Below are positions 52,344 through 62,297 of a stretch of DNA of 64,000 nt, piece after piece. Both the position numbers and the translations under genes were made by a program. This stretch comes from Burkholderiales bacterium (lineage in GTDB: Bacteria > Pseudomonadota > Gammaproteobacteria > Burkholderiales > Burkholderiaceae_C), in the NCBI GenBank assembly GCA_016223165.1, contig JACRPO010000007.1:558001-622000 (forward strand). The letters run 5' to 3'. Positions within the stretch are counted from its first letter, which is position 1; each line of letters begins with the position of its first letter. The notes below the pieces were generated by a model. It did not search any database. It had not been told where the DNA came from and saw only the letters and a program-made list of their open reading frames with translations.

Positions 52344-53471
52344 ATGAACGCCAAGACCTCGAGCTATTCGGACGAGCTTCTGTCGCAAAGCGAGAGAACC
52401 AGCCAGACCGACGACCAACGCATCGAGGACGTCATGCCGCTGCCGCCGCCCGAACACCTGATCCGCTTCTTCCCGATTGCCGGCACGCCGGTGGAGGCGC
52501 AGATCGCGGCCACGCGCAGCAAGGTGCGCCGCATCATGAACCGCGAGGATGACCGGCTGCTCGTCATCATCGGCCCCTGCTCCATCCATGACCCGGCGGC
52601 CGCGGTCGAGTACGCGAAGCGCCTGCGCGCCGAGCGCGAGAAACACGTCGGCGAGCTCGAAGTCGTGATGCGCGTGTACTTCGAGAAGCCGCGCACGACG
52701 GTGGGCTGGAAGGGCCTCATCAACGACCCCTACCTCGACGAGACCTACCGCATCCACGAGGGCCTGCGCATCGCGCGCCAGCTGCTGGTGGACATCAACC
52801 GCGCCGGCGTGCCCGCGGGCAGCGAATTCCTCGACACCATCAGCCCGCAGTACATCGGCGACCTCATCGCCTGGGGCGCCATCGGCGCCCGCACGACCGA
52901 GAGCCAGGTGCACCGCGAGCTCGCCTCGGGCCTTTCGGCGCCGATCGGCTTCAAGAACGGCACCGACGGCAACATCAAGATCGCCATCGATGCGCTGCAG
53001 GCGGCAGCGCGCCCGCACCACTTCCTCTCGGTGCACAAGAACGGCCAGGTGGCCATCGTCTCGACGAGAGGCAACAAGGACTGCCACATCATCCTGCGCG
53101 GCGGCCGCAAGCCCAACTACGACGCCGAGAGCGTGGCCGCGGCCTGCCAGGAGATCGAGGCGGCCAAGCTCGAGTGCCGGCTGATGATCGACGCCAGCCA
53201 CGCCAACAGCGACAAGCAGCACCAGCGCCAGATCGACGTCGTGCGCGACATCAGTGCGCAGCTCTCGGCCGGCACGCGCTGCATCTTCGGCGTCATGGTC
53301 GAGAGCAACCTCGTCGCCGGCGCGCAGAAGTTCAGCCCCGGCAAGGACGATCCGACGAAGCTCGAATACGGCAAGAGCATCACCGATGCCTGCATCGGCT
53401 GGGACGATTCGGTGGAGGTGCTGCGGGAGCTGGCGGCGGCGGTGAAGGCGAGAAGGCGGCACCTGCGCTGA
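52344..53471 (+). CDS. aroG: 3-deoxy-7-phosphoheptulonate synthase (DAHP synthase, class I)
   Basis: First enzyme of the shikimate pathway, joining phosphoenolpyruvate and erythrose 4-phosphate. The 375-aa product is an AroFGH-type class I enzyme with the LLVIIGPCSIHDP motif, FEKPRTTVGWKGLINDP, the substrate loop GARTTESQ(V)HRELASG, FKNGTDG and the metal residues in IDASHANSDK and GVMVESNL. The N-terminal extension typical of feedback-inhibited isoforms is present. Regulation is visible: a leader peptide rich in Phe, Tyr and Trp, antiterminator and terminator lie just upstream, so aromatic amino acid supply controls transcription. ATG 52344. Confidence 0.96.
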   Translation: MNAKTSSYSDELLSQSERTSQTDDQRIEDVMPLPPPEHLIRFFPIAGTPVEAQIAATRSKVRRIMNREDDRLLVIIGPCSIHDPAAAVEYAKRLRAEREKHVGELEVVMRVYFEKPRTTVGWKGLINDPYLDETYRIHEGLRIARQLLVDINRAGVPAGSEFLDTISPQYIGDLIAWGAIGARTTESQVHRELASGLSAPIGFKNGTDGNIKIAIDALQAAARPHHFLSVHKNGQVAIVSTRGNKDCHIILRGGRKPNYDAESVAAACQEIEAAKLECRLMIDASHANSDKQHQRQIDVVRDISAQLSAGTRCIFGVMVESNLVAGAQKFSPGKDDPTKLEYGKSITDACIGWDDSVEVLRELAAAVKARRRHLR

Positions 53472-53530
53472 AGGCGAGATGGGGTCACCGGCGCTGAAGG
53501 CGCAGGACGTGCTGCGACTCTGGCGCGCCC

Positions 53531-56371
53531 TCAGCGCGGCGGGCCTGCCGCCTCCTGGAGGCGCCGCATCAGTGCCGGCACCTCCTGCAGCCGCCATGCG
53601 TACCCGCGGTCCTGCAAGCGACGCCGACGCGCCAGTGCGGCACCCTGCTCGGTGACCGTCTGCAAGGCGCCAAGCGCCTGTTGCGCCGCCCGCACGCGGT
53701 CGGCAGGGTTCTGCGCCGCATGCGGGGCCAGCGCTGCCGCGCCCAGCCACTGCGCCGGCGTCAGGCGCGTCACCACCTGCGCCGTCAGCGCCGCCGCATC
53801 GTCGGAGAAGCGCTCGCACAGCGCGTCAGCCCGCACCTGTGCCTGTGCCGCGGCCGCCCGCGCACCATCGTCCTGCCCGAGCGCGTGCAGCGCCTGCGCA
53901 AAGGCATCCAGCAGGTAGGCGTCGCGCACCAGTACCTCGACATCGTCGGGCCAGCGACGGCAGGCTTCTTCCACCACCGCAGCGGCCTCCTGCAGCCGCC
54001 GCAGGCCAGCCGTGGCGTCGCCTGCCCGCACCAGCTCGCGACCCCAGCCGATGCGGCAATCGAGGTGGCTGCGCCGTGCCACGCGGTCAGCCAGGTCGCG
54101 CTGCGCGAGCGAGCCCCACTGCTCGCTGGCTTTGCGGCCCCAGTGCTCGGCCGCCGGCACATCGCCCAGCGCGCCCGCGGCGCGCAGTTGCCACAGCGCC
54201 AGGCCAGCCAGGTCCTCGAGGAAGCGCGCGTTGTCGGGTTGCTGGGCGATCAGCCGCTGCATGATCTGCAGCGAGGCTTCGGACTCGGTGCGCACCTCGA
54301 GCCACTGCCCCTGGGCGCGCCGCACGCGCTTGGTGACGCCGTGCACCCAGACCCACACGTGGTCGAGCTCGGGGTGCAGCGGCTGGCGCCGGGCCAGCTC
54401 CCGGAGGTGCGCGCGGGCCTGCGCGATGTGTTGCAGCGCCGGTTCGGGCTCGTTGACACCGGCATGGCCCGAAGCGAGCCGCAGGTGCGTGCGCGCCAGC
54501 TCGAGGCGGTGGCGCAGGTCGGGGCGGTCCGGCTCGAGATGGCGCCTGAACAGGTCGGCGGCGCGCAGCAGGAGCGGGCGTGCGGCCTGAATGTCACCTT
54601 CCTCGGCCTCGACGCCGGCACGCGCCGAAAGGGCCAGCGCGAGCTCGAAAGCCGCCAGGTCGTCGCGCTCGTCCTCGGCCACCAGCGGCTCGAGCCAGGC
54701 CACGGCCTGCGCGTAGCTGTGCATCGCGCCTTCGCGATCACCGAGGTGCGGGCGAAAGTAGCCGTTGCGCTGCACCACGCCCACCGTGCGCCAAGCCATG
54801 CCGATCTCCAGCCGCACGCCGCGGTCACTGGGCGCAGCGCGCGCCATGCGGTCGAGGTAGGTGATGGCATCGTTGACCAGGCGCCGACGCACTGGGGTTG
54901 AGCCGACCAGCGGCTCGACCAGATCGTGGTAGTCGAAGAGCACGTTGTGCGCCAGCTGGCGCAGGTCTTCGAAGCGTGCCTGCGCCTCGTCGCGTGCGCG
55001 TGCGGTGCGGCGCACCTGCACCAGCGCCAACACGAGCCCGGCGCCCATGCCGAGTGCCCCCACCGCCACCGCGGCCCGCCCTTGCACCACTGAAGCCACG
55101 AGACCGGCCACCAGGCCCAGCGCGCCGAGCCCCGCGGCCAGAACCGCCCAGCGGTTGCGCGCGAGAAACTTGCGCAGCACATAGGCCGGCGAGGCCGCGC
55201 GTGCGCCCACCGGGTAGCCGCCCAGGTAGGCGCGCACGTCCTCGGCCATCGCCTCCACGCTGCCGTACCGGCGCGCCACGTCCTTCTCGAGCGCCTTCAT
55301 GACGATGTTGTCGAGGTCACCTTGCAGCCGCGCGCGCGTGGTCGGCCATTGCGGGTCGGTGGCCTCGGCACCGCTCAGGCGGCTGGGCCGCGTCGGCTCG
55401 TCTTCGAGCACGCTGCGGGCGGCCTCCATGGCGGTGGTCGCTTGGCGCCCGGTGGGGCGCGTGCCGGTGAGCATCTGGTACAGCAGCACGCCCAGGCTGT
55501 AGATGTCGGTGGCGGTGCTCACGGGTTCGCCGCGCACCTGCTCGGGGCTGGCGTAGTGCGGCGTGAAGGGCCGCGCGCCACCCACGGTGGTGAGGCCGTC
55601 GTTGTCCTCGAGCGGGTCGAGCGCCTTGGCGATGCCGAAGTCCAGCAGTTTCACCTGGCCCTCGGCGTTGACGAGCACGTTGCTCGGTTTCAGGTCCCGG
55701 TGCACGAGCAGGTTGCGGTGCGCGTGTGTCACCGCATCGGCCAGTTGCAGAAAGAGCGCCAGGCGCCCCGCCAGCGGCAGCGCGAGCGCGGCCTCGTGCA
55801 GTGCACGGCCGTCCACGCGCTCCATCACGAAGAAAGGCAGGCCGTCCTCGGTGGTGCCGGCGTCGAGCAGGCGTGCGATGTGCGGGTGGTTCAGTCGCGC
55901 GAGCACCTGGCGCTCCAGCGCAAAACGGGCCAGCACCTGGCGCGAGTCCAGGCCACGGCGCAGCAGCTTGATCGCCGCCTCGCCTTGGAAGCTGCCGTCG
56001 TCACGCTCGGCCAGCCAGACCTCGCCCATGCCGCCGCGGCCCAGCAGCGAGCGGATGCGCCAAGGCCCCACGCGCTGGCCCTGGCGCGACTCGTGCGACT
56101 CGTGCGGCCCGGCCGGCGCCGCGCCAGCCGTGTGGTCGGCCGCGTGGCCTGCCGTTGAGGCTGCAGCCGCGACTGCGGCCGCGCCCGCGCTCAGGACGCC
56201 GTGCGTCTCGGCGTCGGCGTGCGCGAGCAGCGAGCGCACCTCGGCGACGAGCGCGCCTTCCCCTGCCAGCCCGGCCAGCAATTCGTCACGCTTTGCCTGC
56301 GGCAGCGGGGCGACGCGCTCGAACAGCGCGCGAACCCGTTGCCAATCGGGGCGGGGTGGGGGCGAGTTCAT
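53531..56371 (-). CDS. Serine/threonine protein kinase with TPR-like C-terminus (copy 1)
   Basis: Hanks-type kinase of about 946 aa. The kinase domain includes the glycine loop LGRGGMGEVW, VAIK-type Lys (AAIKLLRRG), catalytic loop HRDLKPSNVL, DFGIAKAL and the APE-equivalent SPEQVRGEPV. A hydrophobic stretch (about residues 400-445) with one or two helices anchors it, and the remaining ~500 residues form a TPR-like helical sensor. The ATG 56371 (MNSPPP) parallels the start of the upstream paralogue; ATG 56398 would overlap that gene's stop by 4 bp (ATGA). The tandem pair faces a lipoprotein gene and an ECF sigma factor. The stop converges with aroG. Confidence 0.9.
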   Translation of the reverse strand: MNSPPPRPDWQRVRALFERVAPLPQAKRDELLAGLAGEGALVAEVRSLLAHADAETHGVLSAGAAAVAAAASTAGHAADHTAGAAPAGPHESHESRQGQRVGPWRIRSLLGRGGMGEVWLAERDDGSFQGEAAIKLLRRGLDSRQVLARFALERQVLARLNHPHIARLLDAGTTEDGLPFFVMERVDGRALHEAALALPLAGRLALFLQLADAVTHAHRNLLVHRDLKPSNVLVNAEGQVKLLDFGIAKALDPLEDNDGLTTVGGARPFTPHYASPEQVRGEPVSTATDIYSLGVLLYQMLTGTRPTGRQATTAMEAARSVLEDEPTRPSRLSGAEATDPQWPTTRARLQGDLDNIVMKALEKDVARRYGSVEAMAEDVRAYLGGYPVGARAASPAYVLRKFLARNRWAVLAAGLGALGLVAGLVASVVQGRAAVAVGALGMGAGLVLALVQVRRTARARDEAQARFEDLRQLAHNVLFDYHDLVEPLVGSTPVRRRLVNDAITYLDRMARAAPSDRGVRLEIGMAWRTVGVVQRNGYFRPHLGDREGAMHSYAQAVAWLEPLVAEDERDDLAAFELALALSARAGVEAEEGDIQAARPLLLRAADLFRRHLEPDRPDLRHRLELARTHLRLASGHAGVNEPEPALQHIAQARAHLRELARRQPLHPELDHVWVWVHGVTKRVRRAQGQWLEVRTESEASLQIMQRLIAQQPDNARFLEDLAGLALWQLRAAGALGDVPAAEHWGRKASEQWGSLAQRDLADRVARRSHLDCRIGWGRELVRAGDATAGLRRLQEAAAVVEEACRRWPDDVEVLVRDAYLLDAFAQALHALGQDDGARAAAAQAQVRADALCERFSDDAAALTAQVVTRLTPAQWLGAAALAPHAAQNPADRVRAAQQALGALQTVTEQGAALARRRRLQDRGYAWRLQEVPALMRRLQEAAGPPR

Positions 56372-56394
56372 CGTGGGCCGGCTTGCAGGCCAAG

Positions 56395-59037
56395 TCATCG
56401 GGCCAAGGCCTGCACCGGCGCCACGAAGCGCTCGTAGCTGCCTGGGATGGGCTGCCCCGCCGGCCAGGTGGCCATGGCCGCGCGCGCAGCCGCGGCGCTG
56501 CCAGCGGTGTCGCCGCGCTGCGCGAGCGCCAGGGCCTGCTCGCCCCGCGCCAAGGCCAGCACCCAGGCGCGTGCCGCGTTTTCGTCGTCGCCCCGCATCA
56601 GCGTCGCGGCCTCGTCGGCGAAGGCCAGCGCTTTGCCCGCATCGGCCACGCGCCACGCGCGCGCGGCCCACAGCAATGCCTCGGCGCGCCAGCGCATGGT
56701 GGTGAATGCCGTGCCCGCCGAAATGCCGGGCAGCGCGCGGTCGAGCACGCGGCGCGCGCCGGCCAGCTCGCCCGCCAGCACCCGCAGCCGCGCATCGAGC
56801 ACGGCCAGCGTCTGCACACGCTGCTGCGCCGCCTTGTTGCCCGGGTCGGCGGCCGCCATCTCGCGCGCCAGGGTCAGCGCCTCGTCCATGCGCACACGCG
56901 CCTCGGCGTGGCGGCCGGCCATGCCAAGCGCCCCGGCCAGGTTGCCCCGCGCCACCACGCGCTGCTGGCGGAACTGCGCGTCGTCGGGCTTGCTCGCCGC
57001 ATTGCGCTCGCGCAGCGCGAGCTGCTCGCTGAAGCCGGCCACGGCGCCTTCGTGGTCACCGGTCTGGGCGCGCCAGTTGGCACGCTCGCCCAGCGCCACC
57101 CCGTAGGTATTGATCGACTCGACGTTGTCCTTCGAGGGCGCCAGCAGCTCCTGCGCGTAGGCCACCGCGGCATCAACATGGGGGCGTGCTTCCTGCAGGC
57201 GGCCGAGATTGGCGTAGCTCACGCTCACCCCGAGCAGGCGGGCCAGCGCGATGTTCACGTCGACCGCGCTCGTCAGTGCCGCCCAGTGGCGCTTGGGCCC
57301 GCTCTGGCGCGCCAGCGCTTGCTCCAGCAGCTGCAAGGCGGTACCCGTGGCTGCGGCGGCCTCGGTGAGCCGCCCCTGGCGCTGGCGCAGATGGGCCTTG
57401 CCGGAGTGCATGTCGATGGCGTCGGTGAACTGCTCGATGGTGGTGGCGGGGTGCTGCAGGTACAGCGGCTGCAGCGCCAGCGCCTTGTCGAGGTTGGCCT
57501 CGGCCTCGGCGAACTGGGCGGTGTTGATGGTCTCGGCACCGCCTTGCAGCTCGGAGATGCGGTAGTAGGTGTCGGCCAGCTCGCGCGCCAGCGTGGGGTC
57601 GCCGGCGGCGGCCTCGCGCAGGCTGTCCATGAAGCGCGCGGCATCGCCGAGCAGCGCGGCCCGCACCTGCGTGGCGCCGCTCAGGTGGCGCATCTGGTCG
57701 TGGTACTTGAAGACGAGCTGGCCGGTGAGCTGGCGCACCTCTGCAAAGCGGCGCTCGGCAGTGGCGCGTTCGCGGTTTGCCTCGCGCGCCTGCCACAGCG
57801 CCAGCGCCGCACCGGCCAGGAGGCCGAAGACGGCGGTGGCGACGGCGGCGCTGGCCAGGCGGTGGCGCAGCAGCAGCTTGCGCGCGCGGTAGCTCCAGGA
57901 GGCCGGCCGCGCGCTGACGGCAAAGCCGCCGAGGTAGGCCTCGATGTCCGCGGCCAGTGCATCGACGCTGGCATAGCGCGATTCAGGCTGCTTGGCCAGC
58001 GTCTTGAGCAGGATGTTGTCGAGGTCGCCCTGCAGCTGGCGGCGCGTGCGCTCCCAGCCTGGTTGCGGCAGTGCCAGGCTGCTCGGGCGTGAGGGCTCTT
58101 CCTCGAGCACGCAACGCGCGGCGGCTGCCGGCGTGGTAGCGGCGCGCCCATAGGGCCGCTGCCCGGTGAGCATCACGTACAGCAGCACGCCCAGGCTGTA
58201 GATATCGGTGGCGGTCGTCACGGGTTCGCCGCGCACCTGCTCGGGGCTGGCGTAGTGCGGCGTGAAAGGGCGCTCGCCGGTGGCGGTGAGGTCGGCGCCG
58301 GCACCACTCTCCAGCGGGTCGAGCGCCTTGGCGATGCCGAAGTCGAGCAGCTTCACCTGACCGCCTTCGTTCACCAGTACGTTGCTCGGCTTCAGGTCGC
58401 GGTGCACGAGCAGGTTGCGGTGCGCATGCGCCACGGCGTCGGTGAGCTGCAGGAACAGGCGCAGCCGCGCCGCCAGCGGCTGGCCGGCGCAGGCCTGGTC
58501 GATGGCGCGGCCGGCCACGCGCTCCATCACGAAGTAGGGCAGGCCGTCGGCGGTGCGCCCGGCGTCGAGCAGGCGTGCGATGTGCGGATGCGTCAGCCGC
58601 GCCAGTGCCTGCTGCTCCTGCGCGAAGCGGGCCAGCACGGACTCCGAATCCATGCCGCGCTTGAGCACCTTGATGGCGGCCGTGCCTTCGAAGGCGCCGT
58701 CGGCGCGCTCGGCCAGCCAGACCTCGCCCATGCCGCCGCGGCCCAGCAGCGAGGCGATGCGCCAGGAGCCAAGCTGCTCGCCCTGGCGTGTCGCGTCGTG
58801 ATCGAGGCGATCGGGCCGGGCGCGCGCATCGGGTCCGCCGGCGGCAGTGGCCATCGCCCCGCGGCTGATCGCCCCGCCGGTCGCGGCCTCGTGATGCGCG
58901 AGCAGCGAGCGCACCTCGGCGACGACGGCCGCGTCGTGCGCGGCGGCGCCCAACAAGGCCTCGCGCTCGGCGCCGGCCAGGGGCAGGGCCAGCTCGAACA
59001 GCGAGCGCACGGCGCTCCAGGGCGGGGGTGAGGTCAT
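56395..59037 (-). CDS. Serine/threonine protein kinase with TPR-like C-terminus (copy 2)
   Basis: Paralogue of the downstream kinase with the same layout (880 aa): N-terminal helical segment (MTSPPPWSAVRSLFEL), kinase domain with LGRGGMGEVWLAER, AAIKVLKRG, HRDLKPSNVL and DFGIAKALDPLES, a single transmembrane helix (AVATAVFGLLAGAALALWQA), and a long TPR-like C-terminal half predicted outside the membrane. Kinase domains of the two copies are highly alike, but the TPR-like parts have diverged. It is the first gene of the pair and is separated by 265 bp from the divergent lipoprotein gene. Planctomycete and Xanthomonas kinases of this type activate a neighbouring ECF sigma factor. Confidence 0.9.
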   Translation of the reverse strand: MTSPPPWSAVRSLFELALPLAGAEREALLGAAAHDAAVVAEVRSLLAHHEAATGGAISRGAMATAAGGPDARARPDRLDHDATRQGEQLGSWRIASLLGRGGMGEVWLAERADGAFEGTAAIKVLKRGMDSESVLARFAQEQQALARLTHPHIARLLDAGRTADGLPYFVMERVAGRAIDQACAGQPLAARLRLFLQLTDAVAHAHRNLLVHRDLKPSNVLVNEGGQVKLLDFGIAKALDPLESGAGADLTATGERPFTPHYASPEQVRGEPVTTATDIYSLGVLLYVMLTGQRPYGRAATTPAAAARCVLEEEPSRPSSLALPQPGWERTRRQLQGDLDNILLKTLAKQPESRYASVDALAADIEAYLGGFAVSARPASWSYRARKLLLRHRLASAAVATAVFGLLAGAALALWQAREANRERATAERRFAEVRQLTGQLVFKYHDQMRHLSGATQVRAALLGDAARFMDSLREAAAGDPTLARELADTYYRISELQGGAETINTAQFAEAEANLDKALALQPLYLQHPATTIEQFTDAIDMHSGKAHLRQRQGRLTEAAAATGTALQLLEQALARQSGPKRHWAALTSAVDVNIALARLLGVSVSYANLGRLQEARPHVDAAVAYAQELLAPSKDNVESINTYGVALGERANWRAQTGDHEGAVAGFSEQLALRERNAASKPDDAQFRQQRVVARGNLAGALGMAGRHAEARVRMDEALTLAREMAAADPGNKAAQQRVQTLAVLDARLRVLAGELAGARRVLDRALPGISAGTAFTTMRWRAEALLWAARAWRVADAGKALAFADEAATLMRGDDENAARAWVLALARGEQALALAQRGDTAGSAAAARAAMATWPAGQPIPGSYERFVAPVQALAR

Positions 59038-59302
59038 GGTGGCGGCAGTTTCACGCTGAGCTACGCCGCGGGTCGGGGCGGCGAGGCTCATGCGGCCGCA
59101 GTGCGCGGCGGCGCGCGAGGCTAGCCCAGCCGCGCGCCCCGCGATCGCGGGGGGTGACCGGCCATGTCGAGTCTGCACGCCTGCCGCGTGAGCCTTTGAC
59201 CGGGCTGCCGCGGCGTAGGTCGATGAACGGCTTCGCCTGCTTCCGAACCTCTCCCGTCCAGCAGACGCCGCCACGCACCTGCCACCCACCGAGGACCCCT
59301 CC

Positions 59303-61414
59303 ATGCGCTCGCGCCTGCCTCTCAGCAATACACGCTCCCCATGCGGCCAGCCCGCCGGGCCCTCTTCAGCTCATCGGCTGGCCGCCCTCGCGCGTGTCTC
59401 GCTGCTGGCCCTTTCGCTGGCCGGCTGCGGCGGCGAGAACGCCGACGATGGCGCCGCGGGTGGCACACCGCCGCCTGCACCCCCACCGGCCACCGGCACC
59501 GTCAGCATCAGTGCTTCACTGGGCGTGGTGCTCAACGCCGACGTCAGCGTCACCTGCGCTCCCACCGGCGCCGCGCTGGGCACGGGCAGCACCGGCAGCA
59601 CAGGGGTCGTGAGCGTGGCCACGAGCGGCAGCTGCAGCGGCCCCGTGCTCGTCACCGTGAGCGGGCGCGCCGACGGCACCAGCACGTACTTCGATGAAGC
59701 TCTGAACAGCCCCGCGCTGTTCCCGGCCGGCAGCAGCCTGCGTGCCGTCGCGCCCGCCCTGGCCAGCCCGATGAACCTGGCCGTGACGCCGCTCACCGAA
59801 ATCGCCGCCGCCCAGGCCTTGGCGGGCGCGGGCAGCCTGGCCGCACTCAGCGCCGCGCAGGTGAATGCGGCCAACACCGCCGTGGTGGCGCAGGTGCTCG
59901 GCGCCGGCGTGACGCTGGACATCCTCACGCCGCCGACGATGTGGAGCATCACCACCGCGCCCGGCAGCCTGGGCACCGGCGATGCCGACCGCTATGCCTT
60001 CTATCTCGCGGGCCTGGCCCGCATGGCGCTCGGCCACGCCGCGCCGGCGCGCGCCATCACCGAGGCGCTGGCCGCCGACCTCGCCGACGGCAGCCTCGCG
60101 GGCGGCAGCAGCGGCAGCTTCAGCTACACGCCGGCCAGCCTGCCCGGGCAGTTGAATGCCGGCCTCACCTCGATGGCCTCGTTTGCCAGCAGCGCCCTGC
60201 AAGGGGCGCTGGGCATCGTCGCCGCCTCGCCGGTGGCGGTGAGCAGCTTCACGCCGGTGAGCGGCGCGGTGGGCGCCACCGTCACGCTCACCGGCACCGG
60301 CTTCGATGCCGACCCCTTCCACATGCAGGTGAGGTTCGCCAACAACCTGACGGCCGAAGTGGTGAGCAGCAGCGCCACCAGCGTGGTGGTGAAGGTGCCG
60401 GCGGGTGCGGTGAACGGGCCCATCGTCGTCACCAACACTCTCACCGGGCAGAGCGTGACCACGAGCGCCAGCTTCACGGTCAGCGCGGGCGGCGGCGGCA
60501 CGCCCGGGGCCTGGGTTTCGCGCGCTTCGCCGAGCGGCTTCCTGCTCAACGGGCTGGCCTATGGCGGCGGCAGGTTCGTGGCGGTGGGCTTCGGGCAGAC
60601 CCTGCTGACCTCGAGCGATGGCCTGAGCTGGACTGCCGGCACCGCACCCGACAGCAACTACTACGACACCAAGTCCGTCATCTGGACGGGCAGCCAGTTC
60701 GTGATGGTGGGCGACAAGAACTTCGGCTCCAGCGCGCCGCCGCTCATCGCCACCTCGCCCGACGGCCTCGCCTGGACGCGGCGCGCCTGGACACCCGACG
60801 CCTGCTGCAGCCTGAGCGCGCTCACCGACGTGGCCGCGGGCGGCGGCCGGGTCACGGTGGCCGGGGGCTCGAGCCTGGCCTCGTCGGCGGACGGTGGCCT
60901 CACCTGGACCGTGGACAGCAAGCCGGCCGGCGTCTTCCCCACCATCGCCGGCATGGCGGGCAACGACAGCACCCGTGTGGCGGTGGGCAGCCAGAGCGGC
61001 GCGCCGACGATCATCGTCGACACCGGCACAGGCTGGCGGCTGGCTGGCGGCACACTCGACCCGGCCCACAGCCCGGCGGATGTGACCTGGACCGGCACGC
61101 AGTTCGTGGCGGTCGGTGGCCGGGGCGTGATGCGCTCTGCCGACGGCGTCACCTGGACCACCGCCACGCTGGCCGACACCGAACTGCCCACCGGCATCTT
61201 CCTGACCACCGTGCGCGCCGTCGGCGCGACGCTGTACGCCACCGGCGACAACTTCTCCAACAAGCACGCCATCATCAAGTCCGACGACGGCGGCGTGACC
61301 TGGAGCGTGGCCTACGAGGGCACCACCAACGGCATCGCCAACCTGGCGGGCATCGCGGCCTCGGCCGAGCGCATCGTCACCGTGGGCGGGGTGAAGTCGG
61401 TGACGCTGCCCTGA
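59303..61414 (+). CDS. Lipoprotein with IPT/TIG domain and BNR-like repeats
   Basis: Exported protein of 703 aa, of unknown role. The signal peptide ends in the lipobox LAGC (LALSLAGCGG), a Pro-rich linker follows, then a beta-rich domain of unknown type, a helical segment, an IPT/TIG Ig-like domain (VSSFTPVSGAVGATVTLTGTGFD, about residues 314-395), and a propeller-like half with repeated GGGRFVAVG and SxDGxxWT units that look like BNR/sialidase-type repeats (about 410-700). It is divergent from the kinases and upstream of the ECF sigma factor, 191 bp away. It may be the sensed or regulated surface protein of this module; that is inference. Confidence 0.8.
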   Translation: MRSRLPLSNTRSPCGQPAGPSSAHRLAALARVSLLALSLAGCGGENADDGAAGGTPPPAPPPATGTVSISASLGVVLNADVSVTCAPTGAALGTGSTGSTGVVSVATSGSCSGPVLVTVSGRADGTSTYFDEALNSPALFPAGSSLRAVAPALASPMNLAVTPLTEIAAAQALAGAGSLAALSAAQVNAANTAVVAQVLGAGVTLDILTPPTMWSITTAPGSLGTGDADRYAFYLAGLARMALGHAAPARAITEALAADLADGSLAGGSSGSFSYTPASLPGQLNAGLTSMASFASSALQGALGIVAASPVAVSSFTPVSGAVGATVTLTGTGFDADPFHMQVRFANNLTAEVVSSSATSVVVKVPAGAVNGPIVVTNTLTGQSVTTSASFTVSAGGGGTPGAWVSRASPSGFLLNGLAYGGGRFVAVGFGQTLLTSSDGLSWTAGTAPDSNYYDTKSVIWTGSQFVMVGDKNFGSSAPPLIATSPDGLAWTRRAWTPDACCSLSALTDVAAGGGRVTVAGGSSLASSADGGLTWTVDSKPAGVFPTIAGMAGNDSTRVAVGSQSGAPTIIVDTGTGWRLAGGTLDPAHSPADVTWTGTQFVAVGGRGVMRSADGVTWTTATLADTELPTGIFLTTVRAVGATLYATGDNFSNKHAIIKSDDGGVTWSVAYEGTTNGIANLAGIAASAERIVTVGGVKSVTLP

Positions 61415-61605
61415 AGCAGGGGCGGCGGGCGCGCCGGGCTGGGCTCGTCGGCCTCATCGGGCTCGGCGGCCGCGGTGGCTTCGGAGCAGCGCGTGTTCAG
61501 CCTGCTCAGGCGCGGGGGCGCGGCGCGGCATTTGGCACGCGCGCCGCCGCCGTCTCGCCTCGCGCCATGGGCGCGGCGCCCGGGGGCGCCCGGAAAATCG
61601 CGGCG

Positions 61606-62208
61606 ATGGCCGCCGCCCCCGAACTGCGCCCGAGCGACACCACCCCCGAAGACCCGGGCGAAGTGACGCTGTGGCTGCGCCAGCTGGGCGCGGCCAACCC
61701 GCAGGCCAGCAGCAAGCTCTTCGAGCTGCTCTACAGCGAGCTGCGCCGCCTGGCCCGCAGCCACCTCAGGCGCGAGAACCCCGGCCACACGCTCAGCGCC
61801 ACGGGCCTGGCGCACGAGGCCTGGTTCCGCATGGCCGAGCAGGTGCGCACGCAGTGGCAGAACCGCGGCCACTTCATGGCCGTGGCGAGCACGATGATGC
61901 GGCGCATCCTCGTCAACCACGAGCTCGCGCGCCGCGCTGCCAAGCGCGATGTCGACCTCGTGCCGGTGACGCTGTCGGGGCTGGAGCAGATCGGCATCGC
62001 GCCCGACCGCGACGTGGTCGCGGTGCACGAGGCGCTGCTCGCCTTCGAGGCGGTGGATGCGCGCGCGGCCAAGGTGGTGGAGCTGCGCTTCTTCGGCGGC
62101 CTCGAGAACGAGGAAGTGGCCGAGGCGCTCGCCATCTCGCTGGCCACCGTGAAGCGCGACTGGGCGGTGGCGCGCGCCTGGCTGCACCGCGAGCTGAGCG
62201 GGGCCTGA
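61606..62208 (+). CDS. ECF-like RNA polymerase sigma factor (kinase-associated type)
   Basis: Sigma factor of 200 aa of the ECF-like group usually found next to Hanks-type kinases (TIGR02999/ECF43-like). Region 2 is seen in FELLYSELRRLARSHLRRENPGHTLSATGLAHEAWFRM, with the QNRGHFMAVASTMMRRILVNHARR-type helix, and region 4 in EVAEALAISLATVKRDWAVARAWL. It lacks an anti-sigma gene beside it, consistent with control by kinase phosphorylation. ATG 61606 gives the usual length; ATG 61567 adds 13 residues. A kinase pair lies 2.3 kb upstream on the opposite strand. Confidence 0.88.
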   Translation: MAAAPELRPSDTTPEDPGEVTLWLRQLGAANPQASSKLFELLYSELRRLARSHLRRENPGHTLSATGLAHEAWFRMAEQVRTQWQNRGHFMAVASTMMRRILVNHELARRAAKRDVDLVPVTLSGLEQIGIAPDRDVVAVHEALLAFEAVDARAAKVVELRFFGGLENEEVAEALAISLATVKRDWAVARAWLHRELSGA

Positions 62209-62297
62209 CGCTTCGGTGCCTGCCGCGTGCGCGGCGCGTGCCGCGCCTGTCGTGCTTGTCTCGCGCGCCTGCGGGCCCGCGCGCCGCGGGGCGGGGA

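Noticed and set aside
53460..53512. Duplicated GCGCTGAAGGCG near the aroG stop as a terminator
   Set aside because: The repeats are mostly direct, with only a weak CCTGCGC/GCGCAGG pairing and no U tract.
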